From Choanephora cucurbitarum (taxonomy: Eukaryota > Mucoromycota > Mucoromycetes > Mucorales > Choanephoraceae): a stretch of 64,000 bases of DNA. The position numbers and the translations under genes were made by a program. The stretch is taken from positions 62,001 through 126,000 of the forward strand of contig JAIWNI010000062.1 in NCBI GenBank assembly GCA_025331435.1, written 5' to 3'. How positions within the stretch are numbered: the first letter of the stretch is position 1; every line of letters starts with the position of its first letter. This document shows, in pieces, positions 23,958 through 36,523 of the stretch. The notes below the pieces were generated by a model. The model did not search any database and was not told the DNA's origin. It saw only the letters and a program-made list of their open reading frames with translations.

Positions 23958-25576
23958 ATGGTAAGTCATCTTAAAACAGACAATTGTTAGAAAACGACTG
24001 ACATTGACAATAGGATGACAACTACGATATCATTGTTCTCGGTACTGGTTTGACCGAATGTATTCTTTCTGGTATTTTCTCTGTCGAAGGAAAGAAGGTC
24101 CTTCATATGGATAGAAATGACTACTACGGTGGCGAATCTGCCTCTTTGAACTTGACTCAGGTAAGAGAGCAAAGCAGTAACGAGATCAATATAAGCTCAT
24201 ATTGTTCGTTTAGCTCTACCGTAAATACAGACCTGATGCTGAGGTTCCTGCTGAGTTGGGCCGCGATCGTGACTACAACATCGATTTGATCCCCAAGTTC
24301 ATGATGGCCAACGGTGAAATCGTTCGTTTCTTGACTCACACTGATGTTACCCGTTACCTTGAATTCAAGCAAATTGCCGGTTCTTTTGTTTACAAGGATG
24401 GTAAGATTTCCAAGGTTCCTGCTAGTGAAACCGAAGCTATCTCTACTTCTTTGTTGGGTCTTGCTGAAAAGCGTAGATTACAAAAGTTCCTCGAATTTAT
24501 TCAAAATTACAAAGATAGCGATGAAGCCACTCACCAAGGTATGTAAATGAAAGGCTCAAAAGTATGCTGTACATGCTCATCATGTCGTATTGTTTATAGG
24601 TTTGGATTTGGATAAAAACACAATGGCAGATGTCTACGCTAAGTTTGGTCTCGAAAGTGCCACTCAACAATTTATTGGTAAATATTGTGTGACACAAACT
24701 GATACTTTAAATAACTAAACAATCATTTATTTTAGGTCATGCTATGGCTCTTCATTTGGATGATGAATACATCAACCATCCTGCTCGTGAGACAACTGAA
24801 AAGATCATTCTTTATGTTGCATCTATGGCTCGTTATGGTAAGAGTCCTTACATCTATCCTCTTCATGGTTTAGGTGAACTTCCTCAATCCTTCGCTAGGT
24901 AAGCTATCCTTGTTTGCTCATGTTCTTTTCTTGGCACTCACTCCTTAAATTGTTTTTCTCTTTTAGATTAAGTGCCATTTACGGTGGTACATATATGCTT
25001 GATAGAGCTGCTGATGAGATTATCTATGAAAACGGTGTTGCTGTTGGTATCCGTTCTGGAACAGAAACTGCCAAGGCAAAGCAAATCATCTGTGATCCTT
25101 CTTATGCTAAGGATAAGGTGAAGGCTACTGGAAAGGTCGTTCGTGCCATTTGTTTCTTGAAGCACCCTATTCCCGATACCAGCGAATCTGACTCTGTTCA
25201 AATCGTCATCCCTCAAAACGAATTGGGCCGTAACCACGATGTTTACGTTGCTAGCGTCTCTAGTAACCATGCAGTCTGTCCCAAGGATATGTACTTGGCT
25301 ATTGTTTCTACTATTGTTGAAACTGAAGACCCTGAGAGTGAAATCAAGGCTGGTTTAGACATTTTGGGTCCTATCCACGACAAGTTCATCTCTGTTTCTG
25401 ACATTGAAGAGCCATTGGCTGATGGTAAGGCTGACCAGGTCTTCGTATCAAAGTCTTACGATGCCACCTCTCACTTTGAAACCGTCTGTGATGATGTCAA
25501 GAGCATCTATAAGCGCATGACAGGTACTGACCTTGTGCTCAAGAAGAGAGCTGAAGCTGAACAAACCGAAGCTTAA
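23958..25576 (+). CDS. GDI1: Rab GDP-dissociation inhibitor
   Basis: Six exons total 442 codons (441 aa). The first exon is the bare ATG (23958-23960), directly followed by a GTAAGT donor; exon 2 begins at 24014. GDI extracts prenylated GDP-Rabs from membranes and recycles them. The N-terminal FAD-like fold signature [16 protein letters not shown], the conserved [17 protein letters not shown] and [20 protein letters not shown], the [17 protein letters not shown] block and the mobile effector region are intact. The Rab11 GTPase of this window would be one client. The last exon shows strong codon bias. The encoded length is close to the usual 440-450 aa, with no insertion that would suggest the related Rab escort protein. 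Confidence 0.97.
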
Positions 25577-25900
25577 AAACAATCATCATCATCTCATTTT
25601 TCTTATACAAAAATAATAATTATACATCCTGTCTTCTTCTTCTGCATATCCCCCTTTTACTATAACATTTTCATTCAATCAATTCAAACCACATTATTTA
25701 ATAAAGACATTAGCTTTATTGACTATAAAAATCTTAATTGTGTTAATTAGTGCTACTTTTGTACCCCACTTGATAGTCAATGCTCAAGCAATCTTTGGCT
25801 CTAACTTGACTGGTAGTGGTTAAACCTTGCTAAAGCAAGCTACAAATTTAGGTTTATATACACTATAAAAAGATAAAGGTTTTTTTTTGTTGCTGTAAAG

Positions 25901-25985
25901 CCCGCAAAAAACCTTTTCTCGGAGGTTTTTGAGGAATTTAGCACCTGGGCTTTGGCTGACCTTTTCAAAGAAGACTTTTTGCGGG
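25901..25985. repeat. Nested inverted repeat / hairpin element
   Basis: Outer arms CCCGCAAAAA (25901-25910) and TTTTTGCGGG (25976-25985) are perfect 10-bp inverted copies. Inside, AAAAACCT and AGGTTTTT (about 25907-25929) form a second small hairpin. The size and structure would fit a short foldback or MITE-like element, or an RNA structure downstream of GDI. No clear target-site duplication is visible. Confidence 0.5.
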
Positions 25986-26218
25986 TTCAATTTTTCTATT
26001 CTTCTTTTTTTGGGTGAAGTTGATTAAATTGAAAGGTTTCTTTTTTGAGATGAATTTTTCAATATTGCTTCTTGTCATTCGACTAACTGCTATTCTATTT
26101 AACTCGTAGTATCGCATTAAAAGTACTGCTTGATTGATGTGTTTTTTTGTGTTATATGGATAGCAGTAATGAGGCGATGACTTATTGCTTTTTGTTTAAT
26201 CTGTAGAACAATATCAAA

Positions 26219-26827
26219 ATGACTTCTACGTCCAAGTATGTAACTGAGCTCTTAACTTCATTCAATCTAGTTGTTGGCCGTCTCGCTGCCTTGAAAAAGC
26301 AGGATACAATGCTTGCTGAATAAGTCTGGACACTTAGTGAACTAGTTCAACAGCAAAGCAATCATTAAGGCCCTACCACCACCATGACAAGAAGCTTTAG
26401 ATATAACATACCTAAGTAAACCAAGCCCACCGCAAGCATAAAATGGGTTCTGGCTTATGCTTTTCCTGATCATACTGAGGAAGAGTTAAAGGCTATTTAC
26501 AAGGGCTTCATTAACATGACCTTGAAAGCATGCACTTCTTATGCCAACAGCCAAGGTAGCCATGGTGTCTGTTATACAGATGTCCCAGTTCAAGGCAAGT
26601 CTTTAATGCAGCGAACAGCACTTGATCTCTTGTTAGAAGCACATGAAGAGCTGTCCTTTCTTTCTGAGCGCGAGTTTTACTGGTCTGTTGGCTTTGCAAT
26701 ACAGAATTCTTAGACAGAATTTGCCAAGCGACAGTAAGTAAACAATCGCAAGTGAACGGCACCATTACTAATTGTAATATTATGTGTTTGTAGACGAAAA
26801 AGGGCAGCTCGTCTTGATGCTAGCTAA
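26219..26827 (+). pseudogene. Pseudogene: one frame with four nonsense codons and a retained intron
   Basis: A single uninterrupted frame runs from ATG 26219 to TAA 26825-26827. It contains four internal stops (TAA 26321, TAA 26366, TAA 26417, TAG 26711) and no frameshift. An intron with GTAAGT donor (26734), a TTACTAAT-like branch site and TAG acceptor (26793) is still present and rejoins CGACA with ACGAAAA, leading to a basic end (RQRKRAARLDAS). The N-terminal 45 codons have leucine heptads typical of a coiled coil. The rest (for example KWVLAYAFPDHTEEELKAIY) looks folded. I do not recognise the family. All four stops could be former Gln codons. The parent gene was probably functional recently; a paralogue elsewhere in the genome is expected. 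Confidence 0.7.
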
Positions 26828-27821
26828 TTGATTTCTTTTTTGCTTCAATAAACTATTTTTCCAGTATCTCTGCTGTTTCGATTTCACAAGCATTGGTTTT
26901 AAGTGATTGTGTAGCTCTCTAGCGTAGTTAAAGACATTCATTTATAGCCAATAAAATGCGTTTAATTTGATCCTCTAAAAGGCCTTTTTCCGAATACACA
27001 AACCATTAAAAAAACCCTGAAATAAAGGCTAAAAAAGGGTCCATTCTAAAAACCTCGATTCAATCTCTAAATGACCTCCAAATGGCTCTTTGCAGTTCAA
27101 TGCAAAAAAAGACCTTTAAGAAACCTTCAAAAGACTCCTACTTTTTTTTTACAGTGATGTTCACAGTTTTATGAGAGGATGCAATTAGTTGGTCTCAAAA
27201 CTTTGTTTTTTCTGTTTTGGTGATTGGATAAGCCTGTTTTACAAGTGGTGTATGTTGCCTCAATTGTGCAGCATAGAGAGTCTACTAAAGACAAACAAAG
27301 TTGTTTTTTCATAGACTGAGTTGTATATTGTATTTTCTCACAAGAACATTGGAAAGACCTTATACAGAGTGGTAACACACGGCAAAGAAAAAGATAGCTT
27401 TACCTCGAGAACAGGATATTAGGCCTTTATTGTGAGCAACTCCAATAAAGAGAAAGCTTATTTCTCAGACGAGGTAATATCATTGCGTTGATTATTATGC
27501 ATATTTACTGTCTAACATGCTTGATATATTGTATCACTACAATATTCTTATTATCATACTGTATTCACAATCAAAAAGAAAAACGAAATGAGACTAGGTT
27601 AAGAAAAGAATGTGACTCAAAGATAATTGAAGTTCCTCTATGTTCACGTGTATATTAGTTTGGTTTCAAGAAGTTGTTGACTTAGCAATGAAATGTAAAT
27701 TAAAACAGGTATTCTTTTTATTAAGTATACAGAAGCTAGTCTAGATTAGATTGTAATGTAAGAGGAATGTAATACAGGCATAAATAGATTTGATATAAAA
27801 CAGATGATTAAAAGAGAAAGA

Positions 27822-30800
27822 TTAGTGAGCATTCAGAGACTGTTGATAAACAAGTTCACTGTAAGTTCCATTCAGTTTAAGAAGTTCCCAATGAGTGCCT
27901 TGTTCGATTACACGACCGTTCTTAACAACACAAATGAGATCAGCATTTTGAATGGTGGAGAGACGATGAGCAATAGTGATAGTTGTACGACCACCTTCTT
28001 CAAGAATGTTGTCAATGGCAGCCTGTACCAATTTTTCACTTTCACTATCCAAAGCAGATGTAGCTTCATCTAACAAGAGGACCTTCGGTTTACGGATCAA
28101 AGCTCGAGCAATAGCAATACGTTGTTTTTGACCACCAGAAAGTTGAGAGCCTTTATCACCCACACGAGTGTTATAGCCGTCAGGAAGGCTAATGATGAAC
28201 TTGTGAATATTAGCAGCCTTGGCTGCATTTTCGACGTCTTCTTGAGTGACTTCTTTGCCTTCATCTACACCAAAGCGAATATTCTCACCAATTGTCATAT
28301 CAAACAAAACAGGTTCTTGACCAACCAAAGACGTATGGCTACGCAAGTTACCAAGTGTATAGCTCTTGACATTACTATCATCAAGACGAACGGTACCAGA
28401 GATGGGGTCATACCAACGTTGAAGCATACCAATAGTAGTACTCTTACCACAACCTGAAGGACCTACAAGGGCAATGGTCTGACCAGCTTTTCCAGATAAA
28501 TTAAAGTCTCCATTAAAGATTGAAACATCAGGACGAGCAGGGTAACGGAAAGTGATATCCTTGAAATCAATATCACCTCTGATTTGAGATCGACTGGGCT
28601 CAATACCTTCAAGTTGGGGATCAATGGAAGGTTGACGCTCGAGTACCTCAAAGGCAGCAATAGAAGAGTATTTGGCTTTAGCATAAGTGGTAGTAAAGAC
28701 GGAGGCACGACCAACACCTTGAGCAGTAATCATGATAGTCATCATACATGTAAACATTTTTTCAAAAGAGAGGCCATGGTGATACATCAGCTGAGTACCA
28801 GCGTAGAAAGCGACTGCGTTAGTGTAAAGAATAATACCTTGTTGCATAGCATAACCAAGAGAAGAGGTGTAAGCCTTACGTTGAGCGAGTTGATGGGGAC
28901 GGTCGGTGGCAACATGGTACTTGTTCTCAAAGTAATTTTGCTTGTTAAGACCGGCTACAGTGCGAATTTCTTTGATAGCTTCACCAGCAACTTCACCACT
29001 TTGTTCATTAGCCTTCTTTGTCTTGTCTTCGAAACCACGGTGAATTTTAGATTCATAGAAAGTAGCAAAGCCAATGAAAGGAGCCATACAGAGAATAATC
29101 AAGGTTAACATCCAACTTTGAGAGAAGGCGATGGCCAAACCGGTGATAGCGGTAACAATAATTTGGGTAATATCACCCCAGGTCTTAGTCACCAATTCGT
29201 TGACATTCTTGGAATCAATAGCAAGCTTAGAAGTGAGGGCACCAAGAGAGTTGTCATCTTCATCGAAATAACCAATTTCTTGTCTCATGAAAGCACGGAA
29301 GATTTCGCCACGAAGACGCTTAGTGTATCGCTCACCAGCAACCTCAAAGGAAATTACTTGAGCAGAGAAACCAATAAAGGCAGCGACACCGATAATGACA
29401 AACAAGAAAGCATAGAGATTTGTGCCTTCCAAGGGTCCAGGAGGAACCTTGTTAGGGCTAATCAAGGTAGACAAGACACGAGAGAAAATCAGGGCAAAAC
29501 AAGGGAAGACAGCACCAGCAACCATGGCACCAGCAACACCAAGCATCAAAAGGGGCCATTCAGGTTTCATCTGTTTCAAGACTTTGCCAATAGGTGCACT
29601 TTGCTTCATGGCCAACTTGCGTTCTTCTTTTTCCTTACGGAGCTTGAGCTCAAGAGCATCTACGGAAGCACGACTGGTAGTCTTAAACAAGTTGACAGTT
29701 GTATCCTTTTCGTTCACAAGTTCTTCTTCAGCACGTTTCTTTTCAGCAATCAATTCTTGTTGCTCACGCTTTAAGAGCTCTTCTGAGTTGAGTTCATCTA
29801 CATCGCTGTTTGCTTGCTTGGTAGAGATTTCTTGTTTCTTGACCAAATCAGCATAAACACCATTCAAAGCAAGAAGATCGTTATGGTTGCCTTGCTCAAC
29901 AAGATCACCAGCTTGCATAACAACAATCAAGTCGGCATTTCTGATAGTAGAGAGACGATGAGCAATCACAATAGTAGTACGGTCAGCAGCAGCAGCATCT
30001 AAAGCAGCTTGTACCAAACGCTCCGATTGTGTATCTAAAGCAGAAGTAGCCTGCGTCAAACGATTACAAGTTAGGTAAACAGAAAAAAACATAGGTCTAC
30101 TAATATAAATCTACTCACCTCATCCAATAGAAGAATAGTGGGATTCTTGAGGATAGCACGAGCAATAGCTATACGTTGCTTCTGACCGCCAGAAAGCATA
30201 CCACCATGTTCACCAACAAGAGTTTCGTAACCATCAGGCAATTGAGAAATAAATGTATGACAATTGGCCTTCTTACAAGCAGCAACAATTTCATCGTTGG
30301 AGACTTCTTTGGTAACACCCATCAACAAGTTTTGCTTGATAGTCATGTTGAATAATACAGGTTCTTGAGAAACAACACCAATTTGACTACGCAACCAAGC
30401 GACATTATATTCTTTCAAATCTTTTCCATCAAGAATGACAGAACCTTCCAAAGGATCATAGAAACGTTGCAACAATTGCACGCTGGTAGATTTACCAGAA
30501 CCGGAAGGACCAACAAAGGCAACAGTCATACCAGGTTTGATTTTTAAATTGAGTTGCTTTAGAATAGTAATGTCAGGACGAGTGGGGTAACTGAACTTGA
30601 CGTTCTTGAATTCGATTTCACCGAGCACCTTTTCAGGAGCCAAACCTCCCTTTTGGTCGACATCAATAGGTGGAACGCGATCAATAGTAGAGTAGATCTT
30701 GTAAGCGGCACCACAAGCAGAAGAAACAGCAGAGAGATTGGGAGGTAACTGCAAGAGAGCAATAGCACCCATAATCATAGCAAAGAAGACAACAAGAACA

Positions 30801-31925
30801 TCTTGACCTGCCATCAGATCTTCACGAGTCAATTTGGAACCGTACCAGAAAGCAAGACCATAGGTAGCGAAAAGAGTGAACATGAAACTACCAAAACCGA
30901 AACCAATCACTTGACCACGCTTGACACCAGTCTGCATAGCCTTGATCAATTTACTGTCATAGAGAGCAGCAAAGCGGCTTTGCAACGAGAAAGAGTAGAC
31001 AGTTCGAATGCCAGAAAATACTTGTTCAGCAATAGAACCAGCATCAGCATAAGAGTCTTGTGCCTTTAAAGTGTACTTGGTAATGAAATAACCCATGGCA
31101 CCACCAACACCAGCTAAGACAGGCAACGTAGCAAGCATGACAACTTTATAAAGCAAAGAGGTTTGAGTTACAATAAATTTCCAATACAATATCAGACTTA
31201 CCAGCAAGTCTCCAACCCTTGACAAAGGCAACAATAAAACCAGTGATGAATTGGCCAGCACACATAAGCAAGAGGCCAAACTTTTCAGAGATACCATCTT
31301 GAATCAATTGAGTATCCGTAGCCAAACGGGTGGTCAAAGAGCCTTCTTCAGCCTTGTCAAACCAACCCATTTCTTGACGAAGAATAGCATGCACATACAT
31401 GTTACGAATACGACGCACTTGGTTTTCGCCAGTTAAAATCCAAAAACAATTAGTTATGTAAGCAGCAACTAAGACACCAGTGCCCATGTAGACGAAAATC
31501 AGGATTAAGGGATGGACGTCTTCAACAAGTCGAGCCAAGTCACCAGTTACCATAGAAGTAGAAATTGTACCCATAAAGTTACCAAAAATAATGATAGAAA
31601 CAGGTTGGAGAGCACCAACACCCATTGAGAAAATAGCACTAATGGCAATCATGCAAAGTTCTAATGGAGTGGCAAATCTGAACAATTTATAGATAGGCAC
31701 ACTAGGTTGCTTTTCTTTCTTCTTCTTCTTTTTCTTATCTGCATCTTCCTTCTCATCCGCATGCTTTGATTCAAGCTGCTTGATAGGAATAGCTGCAATT
31801 TCCTGTTCTAGAAGGACTTTTTCATCATTATGTTCATTTGATTCTGTTTTAGTGGTGGTCACAATCTTCTCTTCATAAAATTGATCGGCCGTCGTAGATC
31901 TCGACGATATACTAGTATCAGCCAT
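27822..31925 (-). CDS. Full-size ABCB-type ABC transporter (P-glycoprotein/MDR-like)
   Basis: Three exons (31925-31202, 31143-30119, 30050-27822) total 1326 codons, so 1325 aa. The layout is TMD-NBD-TMD-NBD. NBD1 has Walker A GPSGSGKST, signature LSGGQKQR and Walker B ILLLDE. NBD2 has GPSGCGKST, LSGGQKQR and VLLLDE, and both have the switch histidine in IAHRLST. Both sites look catalytically complete. The N-terminus is cytosolic and Lys-rich (KKKKKKKEKQ). Members export hydrophobic compounds or peptides (mating factor, drugs, lipids); the substrate cannot be read from sequence. The second intron falls precisely between the Walker B (LLLDE) and D-loop (ATSALD) codons. No pump neighbour or regulator is adjacent. 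Strong codon bias suggests good expression. Confidence 0.96.
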
Positions 31926-32379
31926 TAGAGATTGATATTAAAAAAAGCTTTAATTGTATATGTATAGAACACAAGAAGTGAAGGAAGAAAAAAGTAAATT
32001 TTGGTGGATCAGATCTCCATTCAATTTATACTCAAACCCAGTGATTGTGCTACCCTCTGGGAAAGAATTCAGCGGTTTATCGGTTAAACTGTTCGTTTGT
32101 TTTGACCGGTTCAACTGATGAAATGAGTGGTAAGTTAAAAGCGCACCTCAAAGATAAATTTTGCGATTTTGATTCCCGAAATTCTATCTCGGCGCCCTTT
32201 CCACACTCTGGCCAAAAGTGTCAATAATTACACACCGCATTTGGTTACAGGCATTTGATTGGCAGCCACTAATAAGTGAAAACACGGAAGAATGACTTTG
32301 CTTTAGGCGTCTGATCCGAAAAGTAAACCCAATGCGCTCACTACGAACTATTCTAAAAGTAGTGATCTTTTGTCGTTTT
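31926..32379. promoter_or_regulatory. ABC transporter 5' flank / ValRS 3' flank
   Basis: 454 bp. It carries the promoter of the minus-strand ABC transporter and the 3' end of the minus-strand ValRS gene. Repeated GGTT words occur as TATCGGTTAAACTG and GACCGGTTCAACTG near 32078-32120. No coding sequence is seen. Confidence 0.4.
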
Positions 32380-35300
32380 TTATTGTTTGTTTTCAAGAGT
32401 AATCGTGTTTAATGTATTCAAATCGTTTTGAAGCGCATCTTTATCCAATTGTAACATTGTCCATCTTTGACTGAGTTCAGAAGATAAATGTTAGTTTCTA
32501 ATTGTAACACCTAAATAAAGTAACCTTTACCTATCTTTCTCTTTGACATTTTCTGGTACAGTATTGTTGTAGTCCTGTTTGCTCATACGGGCATGCAGTT
32601 TGTCTAAATCTAGGATTGTTTTCTTCAATTTTTTCTGAAGTAGCGCATTCTTCTTTGCGATAACTTCTCCTATATCAATCCCTTTAGCTGCTGCTGCTTC
32701 AAGTTGTGATTTTACAATAGAGGCGGTAGGCACAAGGATTTTAAGTTTACTATCGATTGCTTTGATAGTCCATCCATTCATATCATTATGTTCCTAATAA
32801 ATGTAATTTTTGTGGTATAATAGATCAGCATCCGCTCCACACTTTCTTTCGAGAAACTAGTTACACATACATGTTCACTCAAAAATGTAATATCCGATGC
32901 TTTTACAAAATCTTTGATTTCATTAGCATAGAGTTTGAGAGGACCGTTATGACTCAAAAGGTCAGAGTCGCCACATACTACAGTAAACGGAAGTTCCTTT
33001 GTGATGCTAATTTGGTTTCCTTGTCTGATTGATCTTGAAGCGTGAATGATAGAGAGGACAATCTAAGATGACTCAAAATAAGGAGCCGTTGATTTCAAAT
33101 CACAAGACGTGTGCGACCTACCTGAAAATGTTCTTCTACGTTTTTATCGTACATTGAAGCAAACATTCTATTCTCTGGATATTTTTCTACCATTATAGAA
33201 GGGGCTTTTGACTTCTTGTGACTTTCGGGCAATGCGGATTTCATGTGTTGCCAAAGTTCCTATATGAGTCATAAATATATATGCTTATCTACAATTCTCT
33301 TGTTTTTCTTTTCTCTCACCTCCGTAACAAAAGGCATAAAGGGATGTGTTAGACGAAGAGAGATGTCCATACAGGCATGTAGGATTCTTAATGTAGAGTT
33401 CTATCGATAGCAGATTAGACAGCAAAACCTATGCTTGATTGCTTCTTTGTTTACCTTCTCTGCCTCACTCAAGTCCGGCTTTCCTAAACTGGCTTTAGAA
33501 AACTCAACATATACATCACATACATCTTCAACAATAAAACGACGTAAAGCATCAGTAGCTTCAAAAAGACGCGAATTTTCAAATGCATCATTGCATTTGC
33601 TAACGGTATCAGCCATACGGGACAAAATGAATCGGTTAGCCAATGAGCTATCTGCCGCTTCTTTCATGATAGAAAAGCTATCCAATTCAAGCTTAGGCTG
33701 TTGTTCTAGTCGCATTAGCCCAAATTTGAAAAGGTTCCATAGTTTGTTACAGAAATGAGAAGTTTGAATGACATTGGAAATATCCAAGTTAATTTGTCTT
33801 GTCTGTTGAGTATATTGTGTCAAGGCAAATCTCAATGAGTCGGTGCCACAAGATGGAATGCCATTAGGATATTCTTTTTCCAAATTACGAGTACTCCTAT
33901 ATAAAGCAGTCAATATCACTTTTAACTTCTTTCATATGAGCTCTACGCACATGCTAATTTCCTTTTCAGGTAGATTGGATTTTAATAGGCTGTCCTTCAT
34001 ATCTTGAAGGCCTACACCTTCAATGACATGCAGTGGGTCAATCACGTTTCCTAACGATTTAGACATCTTGCGTCCTTGTGCATCACGAACCTGTTGTTAT
34101 ATTTAGTGTTACAACTGAACCTGTAGAAAAGAGAACGTAAACTCTTACCATTGCATGTAGAAATATGGTTTTGAAAGGTGCTTTTTGATCAGCAAAATAG
34201 TTTGAAAGCATGGCCATTCTGGCTACCCAAAAGAAAAGAATATCAAAGCCTGTTTCCATGACATCAATAGGATAACGATCCTATCCAGGGCAAGCCAATA
34301 CTATTAGTGTCTTCATCAATCTTTTCATACACTTTTATCATAGCATACTGGTATAGATTCACCATGCTTTCCCTTCCAACCCAATGCTGACAGAGGTAGA
34401 AGACCAGAGGAAAACCAGGTATCCAAAACATCTTCATCCTAGTTTTTTTTTTTAGAAGAGTGATGAGGCAAACACGATGACAGATATACGAACAGAAATA
34501 TACCTTAATAAGCTCGAATGGAGTATCCTTCGAATATCCTTTCTCTCCCAATAGTTGTATGGCATTTGTGGTAGCATCTGCCTTATCTGATCCCACTACC
34601 CACAAATCGCTGTCTTTGAACATAATTAGCTAGAGCGAAACTCAAAAATTATTTAAGTATTTACCTGGTCCTATTGTTACTCCTCCGAATGGCTTGATCC
34701 GATAGGCTGGAATCTCGTGGCCCCACCACAGCTGTCGGGAAATGCACCAATCCTGAATGTTGTCTATCATATGATTTAAGCTTTCATTGTCTTTCTTTGG
34801 GCGTAGACAGCAATATTACCAAGCCATCTGTTCCAGTCTTGAGTGAAGTGGTTAGGCACAATTGCCATTTGGTCATTTTCCACTTGCTTCTTGGAGATGT
34901 CTGCAAGTTCTTTACATTTGATATACCTTTGTTAAAATAGCAATAAGAAACTAATGTGAGGTACAAATATTGCATTCCCATTACTGAGTTACCATTGTGG
35001 TTGCAATAAAGGTTCAATAATATCTCCGGATCTAGAACAAATGGCTACGCGCATTACATGATTATCATCGCGACCTTTATAACTGCCTTTCTCAATCAAC
35101 AGATCAATAATCTTCTCTCGTGCTTCAAAACGATCGCAGCCCTATTTTCTTTGTCAGCCTTATTTGTTTTCCATCAATTTACACATACCACAAGTTCTGG
35201 CAGCCCACACTCTTCATTTAACCTTCCGAGCTTATCAAAGATACTGTGTATAGGAAGTTGGTGGCGACGGCCACATGCATAATCGTTCGGATCATGAGCA

Positions 35301-36523
35301 GGTGTAATCTGTAGTTCATTTTGAGTTAGAAGCATCCATATAAAGCATATACAAGTAATGTCAGTTACCTTAACAACACCGGTACCAAATTCCATATCAA
35401 CTAAACTTCCATCACATACAATAGGAATCTTTTTCTCAAGGATAGGATGATAGACAAATTTTCCGTGTAGGCTCTGATAGAGCAATACTTTAACATATAT
35501 AATTTCAACAATGTCGCAAAGTTTGTTTACCTTGTATCTTTCGTCTTTGGGATGAATAGCCACAGCACAATCGCCAAGCATAGTCTCGATACGAGTAGTG
35601 GATACTGTAAGCTCATCAATGCCGCCTAAATCAGGATCAACAACCTTATACGAAAAGTTATGCAAAACGCCAAATTCAACCCTACAAGCCATCAATTCAG
35701 CTTCATGGTAATATGAGTTTTGCTGGATTTGCTCTTACGGTTTAGATCTTCCAGGTAAGCTAACAGCCGTCCTTCCATTGATGTCTTTATAGTCTACTTC
35801 AATATCTGAAATAACTGTTTCCAATGCACAACACCAGTTCACTAGTCGTGTATCACGATAAATCAATCCGTCCTTATACAATTGTATAAATGCATTTTGA
35901 ACAGCCTCATATCGATCTTTATCCATAGTGAAAAATTCCCTGTCCCAATCTAAAGAGGCTCCCATACGTCTCATCTGATGCAAGATATGATTGCCATACT
36001 TTTCTTTCCATTCCCAAACTTTTTGAATAAAAGCCTCTCGGCCCAAATCGTGGCGTGTTAATCCGTACTCTTTCATCAACATCTTTTCAACAACAGATTG
36101 TGTGCCTATACCAGCATGATCTGTTCCTGGTATCCACTGAACATCATATCCATTCATACGCTTCCATCGAACAATAGCATCCTGAACGCTGAATGTTAAA
36201 GCATGGCCGATATGTAGCGATCCAGTTACGTTAGGAGGTGGTGTGATCATCGTGAATTTTTCTTTCTCTTTAGGAACACTCAAATAGTCTGCACTGCTTG
36301 CTTTGAAGAATCCTTGAGCGTTCCACCATTCATACCAGCCTTCTTCGACTGATCTTGCAATGTAGGTAGGTGCAAATTCCTTTGTTGGCTTTGGCAAGAT
36401 CGTTCTTTTGGAATTTGTCATTAATGCCCTCAAGTATATTGTATTGCCCTGCTTTATTGTTGTTCTGTCATATATGCATTTCACTTGGATCGTCCTTATT
36501 GAGAGGGCCTTATTGGCAAACAT
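32380..36523 (-). CDS. VAS1: Valyl-tRNA synthetase, probable dual cytosolic/mitochondrial
   Basis: A class I aminoacyl-tRNA synthetase gene with more than a dozen exons. The HIGH motif ([13 protein letters not shown]) lies near residue 105 and the KMSKS motif at 34055-34069 (RKMSKSLGN). The editing-domain region follows [16 protein letters not shown] valine-specific C-terminal coiled-coil arm is present ([20 protein letters not shown]). The last exon lies beyond the TAA that seems to end the arm: GTAAAG splices to an exon reading [14 protein letters not shown] and stops at 32380-32382. The first ATG (36521-36523) opens a basic, presequence-like leader. A second in-frame ATG at 36419-36421 ([12 protein letters not shown]) starts the conserved part. 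Yeast VAS1 makes both forms by alternative starts, so the same is likely here. Confidence 0.93.

Larger units (their letters stand above)
25577..27821. other. Gene-poor interval with a pseudogene and a hairpin element
   Basis: 2.2 kb. It holds the GDI 3' UTR, a nested inverted repeat (25901-25985), the pseudogene at 26219-26827, A/T-rich DNA with many AAAAACCT/AGGTTTTT-like words (27000-27130), and the 3' flank of the ABC transporter. A frame at about 25713-25832 reads like a signal peptide plus a short tail (ILIVLISATFVPHLIVNAQA) but has no ATG. Confidence 0.45.

Noticed and set aside
27822..31070. Long open frames on the plus strand opposite the ABC transporter (for example 28584-29108, 29118-29774, 29422-29856)
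   Set aside because: They are antisense shadows of a strongly codon-biased gene; their proteins have no domain and their composition mirrors the sense codons.
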